From Paenarthrobacter sp. PH39-S1 (GTDB taxonomy: Bacteria; Actinomycetota; Actinomycetes; Actinomycetales; Micrococcaceae), in NCBI RefSeq assembly GCF_030063245.1, contig NZ_JASISR010000024.1, positions 1-64,000 of the forward strand: a stretch of DNA of 64,000 nucleotides, read 5' to 3'. This document shows positions 27,993-37,499 of the stretch, in pieces. Numbering within the stretch: the stretch's first letter is position 1; each line of letters begins with the position of its first letter. The notes beneath the pieces were generated by a model, which saw nothing but the letters and a program-made list of their open reading frames with translations, ran no database searches and was not told where the DNA came from. The translations under genes were made by a program, and so were the position numbers.

Positions 27993-28026
27993 GAGCGGCT
28001 CCTAACTTTGTTGTTGGGGGCCGCTC
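27993..28026 (+). terminator. sepH terminator
   Basis: A 13-bp stem (27993-28005 with 28014-28026, two G-T pairs) with an 8-nt loop starts about 30 nt after the sepH stop and is followed by CCCTTTGG. It could instead belong to the end of the IS110 element. Confidence 0.65.
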
Positions 28027-28254
28027 CCTTTGGTGCCTTCCGGGGGTGATGGTCGTTCTGGCGAGTCTTGATTTCGACTGCAGTGTCAGACTGATATTCG
28101 CGGGTTGGCTACCGCATGACGATTATTCGGCTGGGGCGTATCGGTGTCTAGCATCGAGCATCAACGGTGGCGTGCCGTCTGCTCATAGTCGCGTCTCGAG
28201 TTAGCCCCAAAGTGCTGCCACGTCACGGCCGCCACAGCCCGGAAGGCACGTTCT

Positions 28255-29376
28255 TTACGCCGCGTTCATGCGGTGTCCTTGCTTTTGTTCCCCTTGCTGG
28301 AGGGGCGCGGCCAGGGACCAGCACCAGCCTGCAAGTTCCCTGGCGATCGCGGTGTTTGCCGTGACGGATCTTTTCTTGCGGGCATCGAATGCGCACCACT
28401 TGCGGTAGAGTCGGTGGTTGCCCTCCAACGCCCGTATCCGGGTGGCCGGGGCCACGAGGTCCATTTGCCGCAGCAGTCGGATCCCGGGCCTGGAGTAGGA
28501 GCGCCGATGTTGCCAGGCTGCCTCGACCAGGAGTTTGCGGGCATATTTGCTGCCGGCCTTCGTGATCGGACCTTGGTGCCGGGACTCGCCGGAAGACTGC
28601 TCGCTGGGCACGAGCCCGACGTAGGAGCCGATGGATGATCCTGTGAACCGGGTCCAGTCACCAATCTCCACCGCCAGCCCGAACCCGGTAGTGACCTGGA
28701 CCCCGCGCAGGCACATCAACGCGTCGATCACCGCCTTGTACTCGCAGTCGCGGGCGACCGTGGCAACGCGTTGGTCAATGCGTTTGAGTTGGGCTGCCAG
28801 CAGCTCCGCCTGTTCGACGTCGGCCTCGTAGGTGAACTGCAGCACCGGGGAGTCAAAACGCTGCCGGTGCAGCCACCCCTGGTGCTCCTGCGTCCATTTC
28901 GTCTCGTTCGGGTACCTGATCCCGTGCCGGAGCAGGATCGCGTTCACGTGCTGGCGGGCATGAGCGAGATTCTTCGCCGCCGTGGCCCGCAACCGCGACA
29001 GATCGCGCAGGTCCTCCTGCTCCCGCGTTGGGACCCGGACCTCTGTCACCTGCCCCAGGGCAAGCATTTCAGCCAAAAGCCGGGCATCTCGCTTATCGGT
29101 TTTGACCTTGTCTCCCGGTGCCCGCAGCAGTTTCGAGGACGCCGCGACCACACAGTCAACGCCGGCCTCCCGCAAGAACCTCGCCAACACGTACCCGGTC
29201 GGCCCGGACTCGTACACGGCCTTCACCGGTGCTTCGAAGCGGCGGATCCAATCCAACACGACTGCCGGATCCGAATCCATCTGCATTCTCACCAGCTCCC
29301 CGGTATCCGGGACCAACGCGCAGCCAACAACGTTGGCCGCGTGAACATCCAACCCAATAAACGTATACTGATACAT
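28255..29376 (-). CDS. IS110-family transposase
   Basis: The recombinase has 373 residues. The N-terminal RuvC-like DEDD domain is visible as FIGLDVHAANV (first Asp), VYESGPTG (Glu) and KTDKRDARLLAEML (Asp pair). The C-terminal transposase_20 domain contains LMCLRGVQVTTGFGLA and the serine-bearing GSSIGSYVGLVPSEQSSGES followed by KAGSKYARKLLVEAAW. ATG at 29376 gives the standard start. An in-frame GTG at 29388 is also possible. The gene is intact, without frameshift, so the element may still be active. It transposes by a bridge-RNA-guided mechanism in studied members. Confidence 0.93.
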   Translation of the reverse strand: MYQYTFIGLDVHAANVVGCALVPDTGELVRMQMDSDPAVVLDWIRRFEAPVKAVYESGPTGYVLARFLREAGVDCVVAASSKLLRAPGDKVKTDKRDARLLAEMLALGQVTEVRVPTREQEDLRDLSRLRATAAKNLAHARQHVNAILLRHGIRYPNETKWTQEHQGWLHRQRFDSPVLQFTYEADVEQAELLAAQLKRIDQRVATVARDCEYKAVIDALMCLRGVQVTTGFGLAVEIGDWTRFTGSSIGSYVGLVPSEQSSGESRHQGPITKAGSKYARKLLVEAAWQHRRSYSRPGIRLLRQMDLVAPATRIRALEGNHRLYRKWCAFDARKKRSVTANTAIARELAGWCWSLAAPLQQGEQKQGHRMNAA

Positions 29377-29732
29377 GACCGGGACCACCCAAAATTCACA
29401 TGTGGCACTACCAATGCAACTCTCACCAAGGCCCTAAGCCAAGAGGTTGTTCACTGGCAACCCACGGACGCTGTGACACAGAAGGCCCCGGCCCTCACTA
29501 CCTCCGGCCGGTCCCTGCCCCGCCGGATACAAGGCCGTTCCCGCCGGGCAATAGGCCCCGCGGCGCCGCCTTCAAAGCGAAGGCCACACACCAGCATCAA
29601 GCCGGCGCCACGGGCCCGCCCGGCGACAATGGCCGCCCCGGACGGGCAGCAAACCCAACCACCCCCACCTCATATTGGCTAGCCGGCGCGGTGCAGCATC
29701 GCCGCGATGAGTGCAACCAGCACGAACGCCCG
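29377..29732 (-). ncRNA. Candidate IS110 bridge RNA region
   Basis: In characterised IS110-group elements the guide (bridge) RNA is encoded in the noncoding end upstream of the transposase. This 356-bp stretch is in that place, has no protein-coding match and is rich in stems, for example GCCTTC (29568-29573) with GAAGGC (29579-29584). RNA boundaries and the donor and target loops cannot be set from one copy. The alternative is the opposite flank at 28027-28254 (IS1111-type placement). Confidence 0.3.
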
Positions 29733-29739
29733 CTAGGCT

Positions 29740-30169
29740 CCTATCCTTGGCCGGCTCCGCACCAGGTCTGCGAGCTCAATCAATCGGTGGGAGCCGGGAA
29801 AGCCCCTGGTGCGGAAGTCAGTGGCGATGCCAAAGGCAAACACATCCACGTCCATCTCGTCCACCGTGCGCGCCAACTGTTCGACCTGCCCGGACGGTTA
29901 GAACTGCACCTCGTCGCAGATCAGGTAGCCGATCCTCTCCCCCAGCGTGCGCCGTCGGACGTTTTCCGCCCACAGGTCGGTCTGCGGGATCACCTCAACG
30001 ACGTCCCTGTGCAGCCCCAGCCGACTGGAGATCATCGAGTCCCCGGCGCGGTCGTTACTACTGAAGCGCAGCCCGCTGCGGCCCGGGGCGCGGTGGTTGT
30101 AGTCCATCTGCAGTGCCAAGGTTGATTCCCGCTGTCCATGGTGCCGGAAAAGAAGATCAGCTCAGCCAC
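29740..30169 (-). pseudogene. tdk: Thymidine kinase remnant
   Basis: Reading from GTG at 30169, which overlaps the upstream phosphodiesterase stop, gives VAELIFFSGTMDSG, the TK P-loop start. One base is then missing in the Lys codon of Walker A. The next frame continues with ALQMDYNHRAPGRSG, LRFSSNDRAGDSM and YLICDEVQF, where a TAA replaces the expected Tyr codon. After that come PSGQVEQLARTVDEMDVDVFAFG and FPGSHRLIELADLV. The C-terminal zinc-binding part is gone and IS110 sequence follows. The gene therefore carries a frameshift, a nonsense change and a 3' truncation, and cannot make thymidine kinase. Confidence 0.88.
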
Positions 30170-31406
30170 GCCGGCCTTTCCTGCCCTGGCTCCCGCTCCT
30201 GCCCTGCATGCTGATGCGCAGCAACGGCACCTCACGTTCGGCCTTGGTCAGGGAGCCATGCTGGCCCACTACGTCCGTGGCGGAGCTGCGGACGCGCCGC
30301 AGGTCAAAGAACGCCACGGGTTCCCTTGCCGCGATCAGCACATCGCCGATCCGTCCGCTTACCTCGGGCCGCACCGGGCCGAAGTAGCCCGCCTGGACCG
30401 CCTGCTCGCGGGTGAGGACCCACGCCTGCTTGCCGTAACGCTTCAGCCAGGCAGCCACCAGCCGCTCGAGCGCGCCCTCCCCTGCATCCGGTTCGAGGTA
30501 CAGATGCACCATTCGCGGCTCCCCCGCGGTATGCCGAACCTGCTCAACCAGTTCCGGTTCCGCGGAATAATCGATCCGCGCCTGCGGTGGGACGTCCACC
30601 ATGCCGTGGTCGGCCGTGAGCAGCAGAACCGTGTCCGCCGGAAGCTGGGCCGCCAGCCGCTTCATCGCGGCGTCGAGTTCCTCCAACTGGTGTTCCCACG
30701 CCTCGGACTGACAGCCGTGTCCGTGGCCGGCCTTGTCCAATTCGCTCCAGTAAAAGTACATCAGCATGCTCTCATTTGCCGCCATCAGTTCCGCCGCGGC
30801 CGCCGTGCGGGCGTGTGGGGAAGCGGCGGCGACAAATTCGCTGCCCCGCAGCGCCGCGCGGGTCATCGGCGAATCGGCGAACTTGGGCAGGCTGACGGTG
30901 CTCACCGGCACCTGGCCGCAAAGCCGTTCGAAGACGGTCGGGTGCGGCTGCCAGGCGAGCGGATCCACGCCGGCATCCCAGTTCCCCAGCAGATTGACCA
31001 CCTTGTCCTGCGCGGGGTCCAGCACGTCGTACCCGACCATCCCGTGCTGACCCGGTACGACGCCGGTCCCCAGGCTGGTCAGCGAGCTCACCGTGGTGGA
31101 GGGGAAGGAGGCGTTGAGCGTGGGCAGCTGGTGGTGCGCCGCGGCGTCGCTCATGACCGACCGCAGGAAGGGCGCGTGCGCGGCCCGCTGGCTCAACAGG
31201 GCCCTACCCAGCCCGTCCACCAGCACCACGCAGATCCGCCGGGCACGCGGAATATTGAGCGCATTGGCGAACCCCGGCACGCCAAGTGCCGCCGCGCTGC
31301 TGGTGAACACTTCGCCGATGGTGTTCCGCCCGTAGCCGGGCGGCTGCGGCAGCGGAGCCTGCCTGTAGGGGGGTGGTGCCGCTGCTGTCCCGGCGGTCGA
31401 CGTCAC
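30162..31406 (-). CDS. Alkaline phosphatase family protein (type I phosphodiesterase/nucleotide pyrophosphatase)
   Basis: This 414-residue enzyme of the alkaline-phosphatase superfamily has the metal and nucleophile motifs in order: VVLVDGLGRALL (metal Asp), ASFPSTTVSSLTSLGTG with the Thr nucleophile, GQHGMVGYDV, LDKAGHGHG and LLTADHGMVDVP (Asp/His metal ligands). It should hydrolyse phosphodiester or nucleotide pyrophosphate bonds in two-metal fashion. No signal peptide is evident. Its stop overlaps the start of the decayed tdk, consistent with an ancestral phosphodiesterase-tdk operon. Confidence 0.9.
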   Translation of the reverse strand: MTSTAGTAAAPPPYRQAPLPQPPGYGRNTIGEVFTSSAAALGVPGFANALNIPRARRICVVLVDGLGRALLSQRAAHAPFLRSVMSDAAAHHQLPTLNASFPSTTVSSLTSLGTGVVPGQHGMVGYDVLDPAQDKVVNLLGNWDAGVDPLAWQPHPTVFERLCGQVPVSTVSLPKFADSPMTRAALRGSEFVAAASPHARTAAAAELMAANESMLMYFYWSELDKAGHGHGCQSEAWEHQLEELDAAMKRLAAQLPADTVLLLTADHGMVDVPPQARIDYSAEPELVEQVRHTAGEPRMVHLYLEPDAGEGALERLVAAWLKRYGKQAWVLTREQAVQAGYFGPVRPEVSGRIGDVLIAAREPVAFFDLRRVRSSATDVVGQHGSLTKAEREVPLLRISMQGRSGSQGRKGRRG

Positions 31407-31409
31407 CGC

Positions 31410-32099
31410 TTAGCGCCGGTGATGTCCACGGCTGGACTTCGGACTCAGGGACGGAAATCTGCCGCGCTCAAGCGAATGCGGCTCGGTGTCCGTCGGGGCG
31501 GCGCTGCTGGTATTGACCGCCCGCACCGCCCGCGCGAAGGATTTGGCATCCTGGACGGCCTGCAGCCCGTCCGCCTCCGCGCTGATCCGCAGCGCAATGT
31601 CCTCCTGGGCGATGGTGCCGGTGTAGCCGTGATCCGCATCGCACTGCGGGTCCCCGCAGGCCGCCGGGCCGACATCGACCCGCTGGCCGCCGGACCACGC
31701 GATCGAGAGCGTGAGTTCACGGACCGGGTCGGAGGGCTTGTAGTTCTGCGGCTGCGAATACACGTAGCTAAGCACCACGGATCTGATCTGGCTCACCGGG
31801 ACGGATTCTGTGGAGACCTGCGCCACCATCTGCTCGCCCTCGTCGTCGAGCTGCTGGTCATCAACATGGGTGATCACCAGCATGTCCTCGGTCAGCACCA
31901 GCACGGTGATGTGCCGATGCACCTCGGTCCGGTCGAAATGGGTTTCCAGATGCACCAGATGGGACAGGCATGCCCGGCCATCCAAAGCGTCATCCACCAC
32001 GTCCGAGACCAGCAGCGGATAAAAGCCGGCCCGCTGCAGAGCGGCCTGGAGGTTATGACCCTGCGTGCCCTGATGTGCCGTCGTTCCGAACGAATTCAT
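31410..32099 (-). CDS. DUF5998 family protein
   Basis: This is a 229-residue soluble protein. Conserved-looking blocks are YPLLVSDVVDDAL, HITVLVLTEDMLVITHVDDQQ, VRELTLSIAW and ACGDPQCDADHGYTGTIAQEDIALRIS, which contains two Cys. The family is confined to actinobacteria and has no known role. I chose ATG at 32099. A GTG at 32126 in frame would add nine residues. It ends 3 nt before the phosphodiesterase start, so the two are co-transcribed. Confidence 0.85.
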   Translation of the reverse strand: MNSFGTTAHQGTQGHNLQAALQRAGFYPLLVSDVVDDALDGRACLSHLVHLETHFDRTEVHRHITVLVLTEDMLVITHVDDQQLDDEGEQMVAQVSTESVPVSQIRSVVLSYVYSQPQNYKPSDPVRELTLSIAWSGGQRVDVGPAACGDPQCDADHGYTGTIAQEDIALRISAEADGLQAVQDAKSFARAVRAVNTSSAAPTDTEPHSLERGRFPSLSPKSSRGHHRR

Positions 32100-32139
32100 A
32101 GCTCTATTTTCACAGATCCGCAGCACGCAAGCTAACCGA

Positions 32140-34815
32140 TCAGGAAATCATGGCCCGACGTGCGCTGTCCGTGCGCTGCGCGGGATTTCCGATCCGCACA
32201 TCCGCGGCCAGGATCCGGAACCCGTCCCGGCCGACCAGCACCGGACTAAACTCCACCAGTGCGATTTCCGGATGCTCGTCCTTAAGTACCGCAAGCCTGG
32301 CCGCAAGATCCTCCAGCGCGGCAATATCGACGGCGGGGAGCCCCTCGTAGCCGAAGAGCTTGCGCGCCGCCTGCGGCGAGCGCACCAAGTCGGCCACATC
32401 CGCGCTGGTCAGCGGCGGAATCCGATGCGCCCAATCGCCCAGCAGATTAACAGCGTCGCCGGCCAGCCCGAACGAAACCACCGGGCCCAGCAACGGGTCC
32501 TCGATCGCCCGCAGCGTGCACGACTGTCCCACCGCGGCCATGCTTTGGACTTCCATGGCGAACCTACCGAAGGGTTCAAGCACCTTGGTCATCTGCGAAA
32601 TGTTGCGCCGCAGCGACGCCGCATCCTCAATATTGAGCCGGACACCGCCCAGATCCAACCGGTGCCGCAGGGTGGCGTCCATCGTCTTCAGCGCCACCGG
32701 CCAGCCGAGCCGATCCGCACCGGCCACCGCTTCGTCAGCGGTGCTGAACGGCACCGACTCCAACACCGTGATCCCATAATGTGCCAGCAGTTCCGCGGCG
32801 GTGGGCTGATCGAGGCGGACCAGCCCGTCCCCATCGACGCCGTGCAGCAGATCGTCCAGCCGCGCCGCCACCGCATCGGTATCGATTCCGGCGGGCTCGG
32901 CGAAGGCCACCTGTTCGCGCTGTTGCCACTGCGCATAACGGACGACGGCGGCGAGGGCGGCGACGGCGGCCGCCGGGTTGGAGTAGCACGGGAGACCGGG
33001 TTCGATCAATCCCTCCACATAAATCGATGGGTCCAAAATTCCGGTGAACGCGGCGACCACCGGCTTGCCCGACTCCCGGGAGCAGTCGAAGAGCACCTGT
33101 GCAATCGCCTCGACGGTAAGCCCCCGCGCGGGCAGCAGCGTCACGACGGCGGCGTGCACGGTGTCCTGCAGCAGCGCGCCGAGCAGCCGGCGCCGCAGTT
33201 CCGGCAGCGCCACGGACTGCCCGCTGTCCAGCCGCAGGTCCGCAGAGACGGGTCCGGGATTGAGCCCGTACGCTACCGCGGAATCCGCGACCACCTTGCC
33301 CAGCGCCAGCGAGTTGCTGAAAACGGCCAGGCCGGGCCCGCCGGGAAGTGGTTGGCTGTCCACTATCTGCGCGACGTCCAGCAGCTCCTCAATCGTTTCG
33401 ACCCGGATCACGCCCGCCTGCCGGAGCATCGCGTCCAGCGCACCGCCCGGCGCCGCCGTGGTCCGGACCGCGTGTCCGGGCGGCAGGCGCAGCCCCATCA
33501 CATCCGATTTCGCCACGATGACGGGCTTGCTGCGGGCCAGCCGGCGGCAGATCCGGGAAAACTTCCGCGGATTGCCGATAGATTCCAGGTACAGCCCACA
33601 GGCGCGGGTCTGCTCGTCGTCTTCCCAGTACTGCATCAGGTCATTGCCGGAAACATCCGCCCGGTTGCCGGCCGAAAGCATGCTCGAGAGCCCCACCCGG
33701 CGGCGGCTGGACGCGGCATAGAGCGACACGCCGATGGCCGCCGACTGGCTGAACAGGCCAAGGCCGCCGCGTCGCGGCATGGCCGGTGCCATCGAAGCAT
33801 TCAGGGAAATTTCGGGCCGGGTGTTCGCCACGCCCAGCGAGGCCGGACCCACCACCCGCATACCGCTCGCTCTGGCCCGCCGCACCAGGTCCCGCTGCCG
33901 CGCAAGCCCGCGGGCGCCGTCGTCGGCAAATCCGGCGGTAGCGACCAGCAGCCCCTTCACCCCCGCGTCGCCGCATTCGGCCACCACCTTGGGAACCTCC
34001 GCGTAGGGAACGGCAATGATGGCCAGATCCACCGGCCCGGGAACCGCCCCGATGCTGCCATAGGTCATCAGCCCGGAGAGCTCCAATGCCTCCTGGTTGA
34101 CCGCATAGACCGGCCCGTTGAACCGCCCCTCCACAATGTGCTCCAGCAGTTGGTTGCCGATGCTCCCCCACTGCCGGCTTGCCCCGATCACCGCCACCGA
34201 GCGCGGCGCCAGCAAACCCGCCACGCTGCGGGCCTCGGCACGGTGTTCCCGCGACTCCATCACAGCGCGCGATTTTTCCGTCGGATCGATGGCGAAGCCC
34301 AGCGAAATCACGCCGTCGTCGAAATGCCGGTGCACCTCGTATCCGGCCTCGGAAAAGACCGTGAGCATCTTCCGGTTCTCCGGCAGGATCTCGGCGGTGA
34401 ACCTGCGGATCCCGTTTTCCCGCGCGGCGGCAGCGAGGTGTTCGAGCAGGATCGAGCCGAGCCCCCGGCCCTGATGACGGTCGGCAATATTGAAGGCAAC
34501 CTCCGCTTCGGTGGGGTCATCGAGCCGGTCGTAGCGGCCGATTCCGATGATCTCCCCGGGCCTGGTGATCACCAGGGCCACCCTGTCGCGGTAGTCAAGT
34601 TCGGTGAAGCGGCGCAGCTCCCGATCGCTGAGCCGGGCCTTGTAGGTGAAGAAGCGCAGGTAGGTCGAGTTCTGCGACTGGGCCAGATGAAAGGCCTGCA
34701 ACGCGTCCGCATCGGCGGCCGACATGGGCCGCAGATGCGCAGTGCCGCCGTCGCGCAGCACGACATCGGCCTCCCAGTGTTCCGGATATTCGGGCTCAAC
34801 GGGCTGTTCCACCAT
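32140..34815 (-). CDS. Bifunctional GNAT acetyltransferase / ADP-forming acyl-CoA synthetase-like protein
   Basis: The product has 891 residues. The N-terminal GNAT domain (~residues 25-185) has the acetyl-CoA loop RHQGRGLGSILLEHL. A CoA-binding and ligase-CoA region (~200-650) includes RSVAVIGASRQWGSIGNQLL and FSQSAAIGVSLYAASSRRR-type GFSS segments. An ATP-grasp domain (~680-880) contains VALKTMDATLRHRLDLGGVRLNI. The family contains Pat-type lysine acetyltransferases whose ligase half is regulatory. This domain order (GNAT first) is the second of the two known arrangements. ATG at 34815 is preferred over an in-frame start at 34869. It is divergent from parC. Confidence 0.88.
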   Translation of the reverse strand: MVEQPVEPEYPEHWEADVVLRDGGTAHLRPMSAADADALQAFHLAQSQNSTYLRFFTYKARLSDRELRRFTELDYRDRVALVITRPGEIIGIGRYDRLDDPTEAEVAFNIADRHQGRGLGSILLEHLAAAARENGIRRFTAEILPENRKMLTVFSEAGYEVHRHFDDGVISLGFAIDPTEKSRAVMESREHRAEARSVAGLLAPRSVAVIGASRQWGSIGNQLLEHIVEGRFNGPVYAVNQEALELSGLMTYGSIGAVPGPVDLAIIAVPYAEVPKVVAECGDAGVKGLLVATAGFADDGARGLARQRDLVRRARASGMRVVGPASLGVANTRPEISLNASMAPAMPRRGGLGLFSQSAAIGVSLYAASSRRRVGLSSMLSAGNRADVSGNDLMQYWEDDEQTRACGLYLESIGNPRKFSRICRRLARSKPVIVAKSDVMGLRLPPGHAVRTTAAPGGALDAMLRQAGVIRVETIEELLDVAQIVDSQPLPGGPGLAVFSNSLALGKVVADSAVAYGLNPGPVSADLRLDSGQSVALPELRRRLLGALLQDTVHAAVVTLLPARGLTVEAIAQVLFDCSRESGKPVVAAFTGILDPSIYVEGLIEPGLPCYSNPAAAVAALAAVVRYAQWQQREQVAFAEPAGIDTDAVAARLDDLLHGVDGDGLVRLDQPTAAELLAHYGITVLESVPFSTADEAVAGADRLGWPVALKTMDATLRHRLDLGGVRLNIEDAASLRRNISQMTKVLEPFGRFAMEVQSMAAVGQSCTLRAIEDPLLGPVVSFGLAGDAVNLLGDWAHRIPPLTSADVADLVRSPQAARKLFGYEGLPAVDIAALEDLAARLAVLKDEHPEIALVEFSPVLVGRDGFRILAADVRIGNPAQRTDSARRAMIS

Positions 34816-34913
34816 AGACTCACTGTACCCAGTTGAACCGTGCCTGACGGCTGAGTGCCATAACTTCACGTCCGGTCATCGAGCACCCGCAGCAGTTAGG
34901 AACCCCTTTTCGC

Positions 34914-37448
34914 ATGGCCAAGCGCCAACCTCCCGCAGCAGAAGATTTCACCGAGAAGATCATTGATATTGATGTTTCCAGTGAGATGGAAGGGTCCTTT
35001 CTCGAGTACGCCTATTCGGTGATTTACTCGCGCGCCCTGCCCGATGCGCGGGACGGGCTCAAGCCGGTGCAGCGGCGCATCCTGTACATGATGAGCGAGA
35101 TGGGCCTGCGGCCGGACCGGGGCCATGTCAAGAGCGCCCGCGTGGTCGGCGAGGTGATGGGCAAGCTGCACCCGCACGGCGATACCGCCATCTACGACGC
35201 CATGGTGCGGATGGCGCAGGACTTCTCCCTGCGGCTGCCGCTGATTGACGGGCACGGAAACTTCGGCTCGCTCGATGACGGCCCCGCCGCTCCGCGCTAC
35301 ACCGAGGCACGGTTGGCGGCCGCGGCGCTGGCGCTGACGGACAACTTGGACGAGGACGTCGTCGACTTCATCCCCAATTACGACAATCAGCTGACGCAGC
35401 CGGAGGTGCTCCCCGCGGCGTTCCCCAACCTCCTGGTCAACGGCGCCAGCGGCATCGCCGTCGGCATGGCCACCAACATGGCCCCGCACAACCTCGGCGA
35501 GGTCATCGCGGCGGCCCGGCATCTGATTGCGCACCCGGATGCGACCCTCGAGGACATGATGGGCTTTATCCCCGGGCCCGATCTGCCCAACGGCGGCCGG
35601 ATCGTGGGCCTGGACGGCATTCGGGATGCCTATGCCACCGGCCGGGGATCCTTCAAAACCCGCGCCAAGATCGGGATCGAGCAGCTCTCCGCCCGCCGGA
35701 CCGGGCTGGTGGTGACGGAGCTGCCGTATCTGGTGGGGCCGGAAAAGGTGATTGAAAAGATCAAGGACGCGGTCACCTCCAAGAAGCTGCAGGGCATCAG
35801 CGACGTTAACGACCTAACGGACCGCAACCACGGGCTGCGGCTGGTGATCGAGATCAAGAACGGTTTCAACCCGAACGCCGTGATCGCCCAGCTGTATCGC
35901 TACTCCCCGATGGAAGATTCCTTCGGGATCAACAACGTCACCTTGGTCGACGGGCAGCCGCAAACCCTGGGGCTGCTGGACCTGCTGCGGGTCTACGTTG
36001 CGCACCGGCTGCAGGTGGTCCAGCGCCGGACGTCCTACCGGCTGGGGAAAAAGAAGGACCGGCTGCACCTGGTGGAGGGCCTGCTGATTGCCATCGTCGA
36101 CATCGACGAGGTCATTCAGATCATCCGCTCCTCCGATGAGGTCGCCGCCGCGCGGGAGCGCCTGATGGCGATCTACGATCTCAGCGAGATCCAGGCGAAC
36201 TACATTCTGGAGCTGCGCCTGCGCCAATTGACCAAGTATTCGCGGATCGAGTTGGAAAAGGAACAGGACGAGCTGCGCCGCGAAATCGCCGAGCTGGAAG
36301 CAATCCTGGCCTCCGAACAGCGGCTGCGGGACCTGGTTTCCGGCGAGCTCGGCGCCATCTCCGACAAATACGCCACCCCCCGGCGCACGGTCCTGCTGGA
36401 ATCCGAGGCCGTGGCCCCCGGCGTTGCCAAAGCCCTCGCAGCGGCTGACGGGGCCGGCGTTGGCGTCAAAGGAAAGGCCGCCCCACTGGCGCTGGAAATC
36501 GCCGACGACCCCTGCTGGGTGATCCTCAGTGCCTCCGGCCAGATCGCCCGGACCTCCCATCAGGAACCGCTCAATGATGGGGGGCCGCGCAACAAACACG
36601 ATGTCTTCCGGTCTGTGCTGCGCACCAGCGCCCGTTCAGAGATTGCGGCGCTGACCTCCGCCGGGCGGATGCTGCGGCTGCAGGTGGTGGACATGCCGGT
36701 GCTCCCGCCGACAACGGCCATGCCAAACCTGGCCGGCGGCGTCCCCGCCAAGGAATTCCTCACGCTGACACGCGGCGAAACACTAGTCGCGTTCACGGCG
36801 CTGAACGAGATCATCGCCATCGGTACCGCCCAGGGCGTGGTTAAACGCGTATCCCCGGACTACCCGCTGAACCGCGATGACTGGGATGTCGTCGCGCTCA
36901 AAGACAAGGACAGCGTGGTAGGCGCCGCCTCCGCCGGCGAGGACGACGAGCTGGTCTTCATCACCGAGCAGGCGCAGCTGCTGCACTTCCCCGGCTCCAG
37001 CGTCCGCCCGCAGGGCCGTACCGCCGGCGGGATGGCCGGCATCAAGCTCTTGCCCGGGGATTCCGTGATCAGCTTTACCGTCGTCAAAACGGCCGACGAC
37101 GGCGCACCCGATCCGGCCGCTGTCGTCGTCACCATCTCCGGCACCTCCGATGCCCTGCCGGGCACCGTGCCGGGCTCCGCCAAGGTGACCGCGTTCACCG
37201 AGTACCCCGCCAAGGGCCGGGCCACCTGCGGCGTCCGGGCACACCGCTTCCTCAAGGGCGAGGACCAGCTGCTGCTGGCCTGGGCGGGCCACGGTCCCGC
37301 CAGAGCCGGTTCCGAGGCCGGCGTTGCCAGGGCTCTACCCGCCGAACACGGTCGCCGCGACGGTTCAGGCATCATGCTGTCCCAGGCGGTCGAGGCGATC
37401 GGTCCCAGCTACGCGGCTACATCCGCTGCGGCCGGCACCGGGGACTGA
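34914..37448 (+). CDS. parC: DNA topoisomerase IV subunit A (ParC/GyrA family)
   Basis: This 844-residue breakage-reunion subunit relaxes or decatenates DNA together with the ParE-type subunit at 54831-56942. The catalytic Tyr129 lies in APRYTEARL, preceded by the quinolone region [15 protein letters not shown] (86-100). The coiled-coil arm (~420-480) and a C-terminal beta-pinwheel follow. The pinwheel lacks a clear GyrA box, which supports ParC rather than GyrA. The start ATG has AGGAA upstream. This second type II topoisomerase beside gyrase is typical of Micrococcales. Confidence 0.9.
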   Translation: MAKRQPPAAEDFTEKIIDIDVSSEMEGSFLEYAYSVIYSRALPDARDGLKPVQRRILYMMSEMGLRPDRGHVKSARVVGEVMGKLHPHGDTAIYDAMVRMAQDFSLRLPLIDGHGNFGSLDDGPAAPRYTEARLAAAALALTDNLDEDVVDFIPNYDNQLTQPEVLPAAFPNLLVNGASGIAVGMATNMAPHNLGEVIAAARHLIAHPDATLEDMMGFIPGPDLPNGGRIVGLDGIRDAYATGRGSFKTRAKIGIEQLSARRTGLVVTELPYLVGPEKVIEKIKDAVTSKKLQGISDVNDLTDRNHGLRLVIEIKNGFNPNAVIAQLYRYSPMEDSFGINNVTLVDGQPQTLGLLDLLRVYVAHRLQVVQRRTSYRLGKKKDRLHLVEGLLIAIVDIDEVIQIIRSSDEVAAARERLMAIYDLSEIQANYILELRLRQLTKYSRIELEKEQDELRREIAELEAILASEQRLRDLVSGELGAISDKYATPRRTVLLESEAVAPGVAKALAAADGAGVGVKGKAAPLALEIADDPCWVILSASGQIARTSHQEPLNDGGPRNKHDVFRSVLRTSARSEIAALTSAGRMLRLQVVDMPVLPPTTAMPNLAGGVPAKEFLTLTRGETLVAFTALNEIIAIGTAQGVVKRVSPDYPLNRDDWDVVALKDKDSVVGAASAGEDDELVFITEQAQLLHFPGSSVRPQGRTAGGMAGIKLLPGDSVISFTVVKTADDGAPDPAAVVVTISGTSDALPGTVPGSAKVTAFTEYPAKGRATCGVRAHRFLKGEDQLLLAWAGHGPARAGSEAGVARALPAEHGRRDGSGIMLSQAVEAIGPSYAATSAAAGTGD

Positions 37449-37499
37449 CGCAGCGCCGATCGTCGCACAGACGTCGTGGCATATGCCTAAACTACTGTC

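Larger units (their letters stand above)
28027..29732 (-). mobile_element. IS110-family insertion sequence (ends approximate)
   Basis: The element is an IS110-type transposase gene with long noncoding flanks: about 230 bp on the sepH side and about 355 bp on the tdk side. IS110 elements lack clear terminal inverted repeats and make little or no target duplication, so the exact ends cannot be set from one copy. The inner limits are the sepH terminator at 28026 and the last recognisable piece of the thymidine kinase gene near 29740. Confidence 0.6.

Noticed and set aside
29400-30125. 241-codon plus-strand frame across the IS110 flank and tdk region
   Set aside because: It crosses the IS boundary and runs antisense to the thymidine kinase remnant, so it cannot be an ancestral gene.
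32272-34836. 854-codon plus-strand frame opposite the GNAT/CoA-ligase gene
   Set aside because: It is antisense to a gene with clear domains and shows no recognisable motif.
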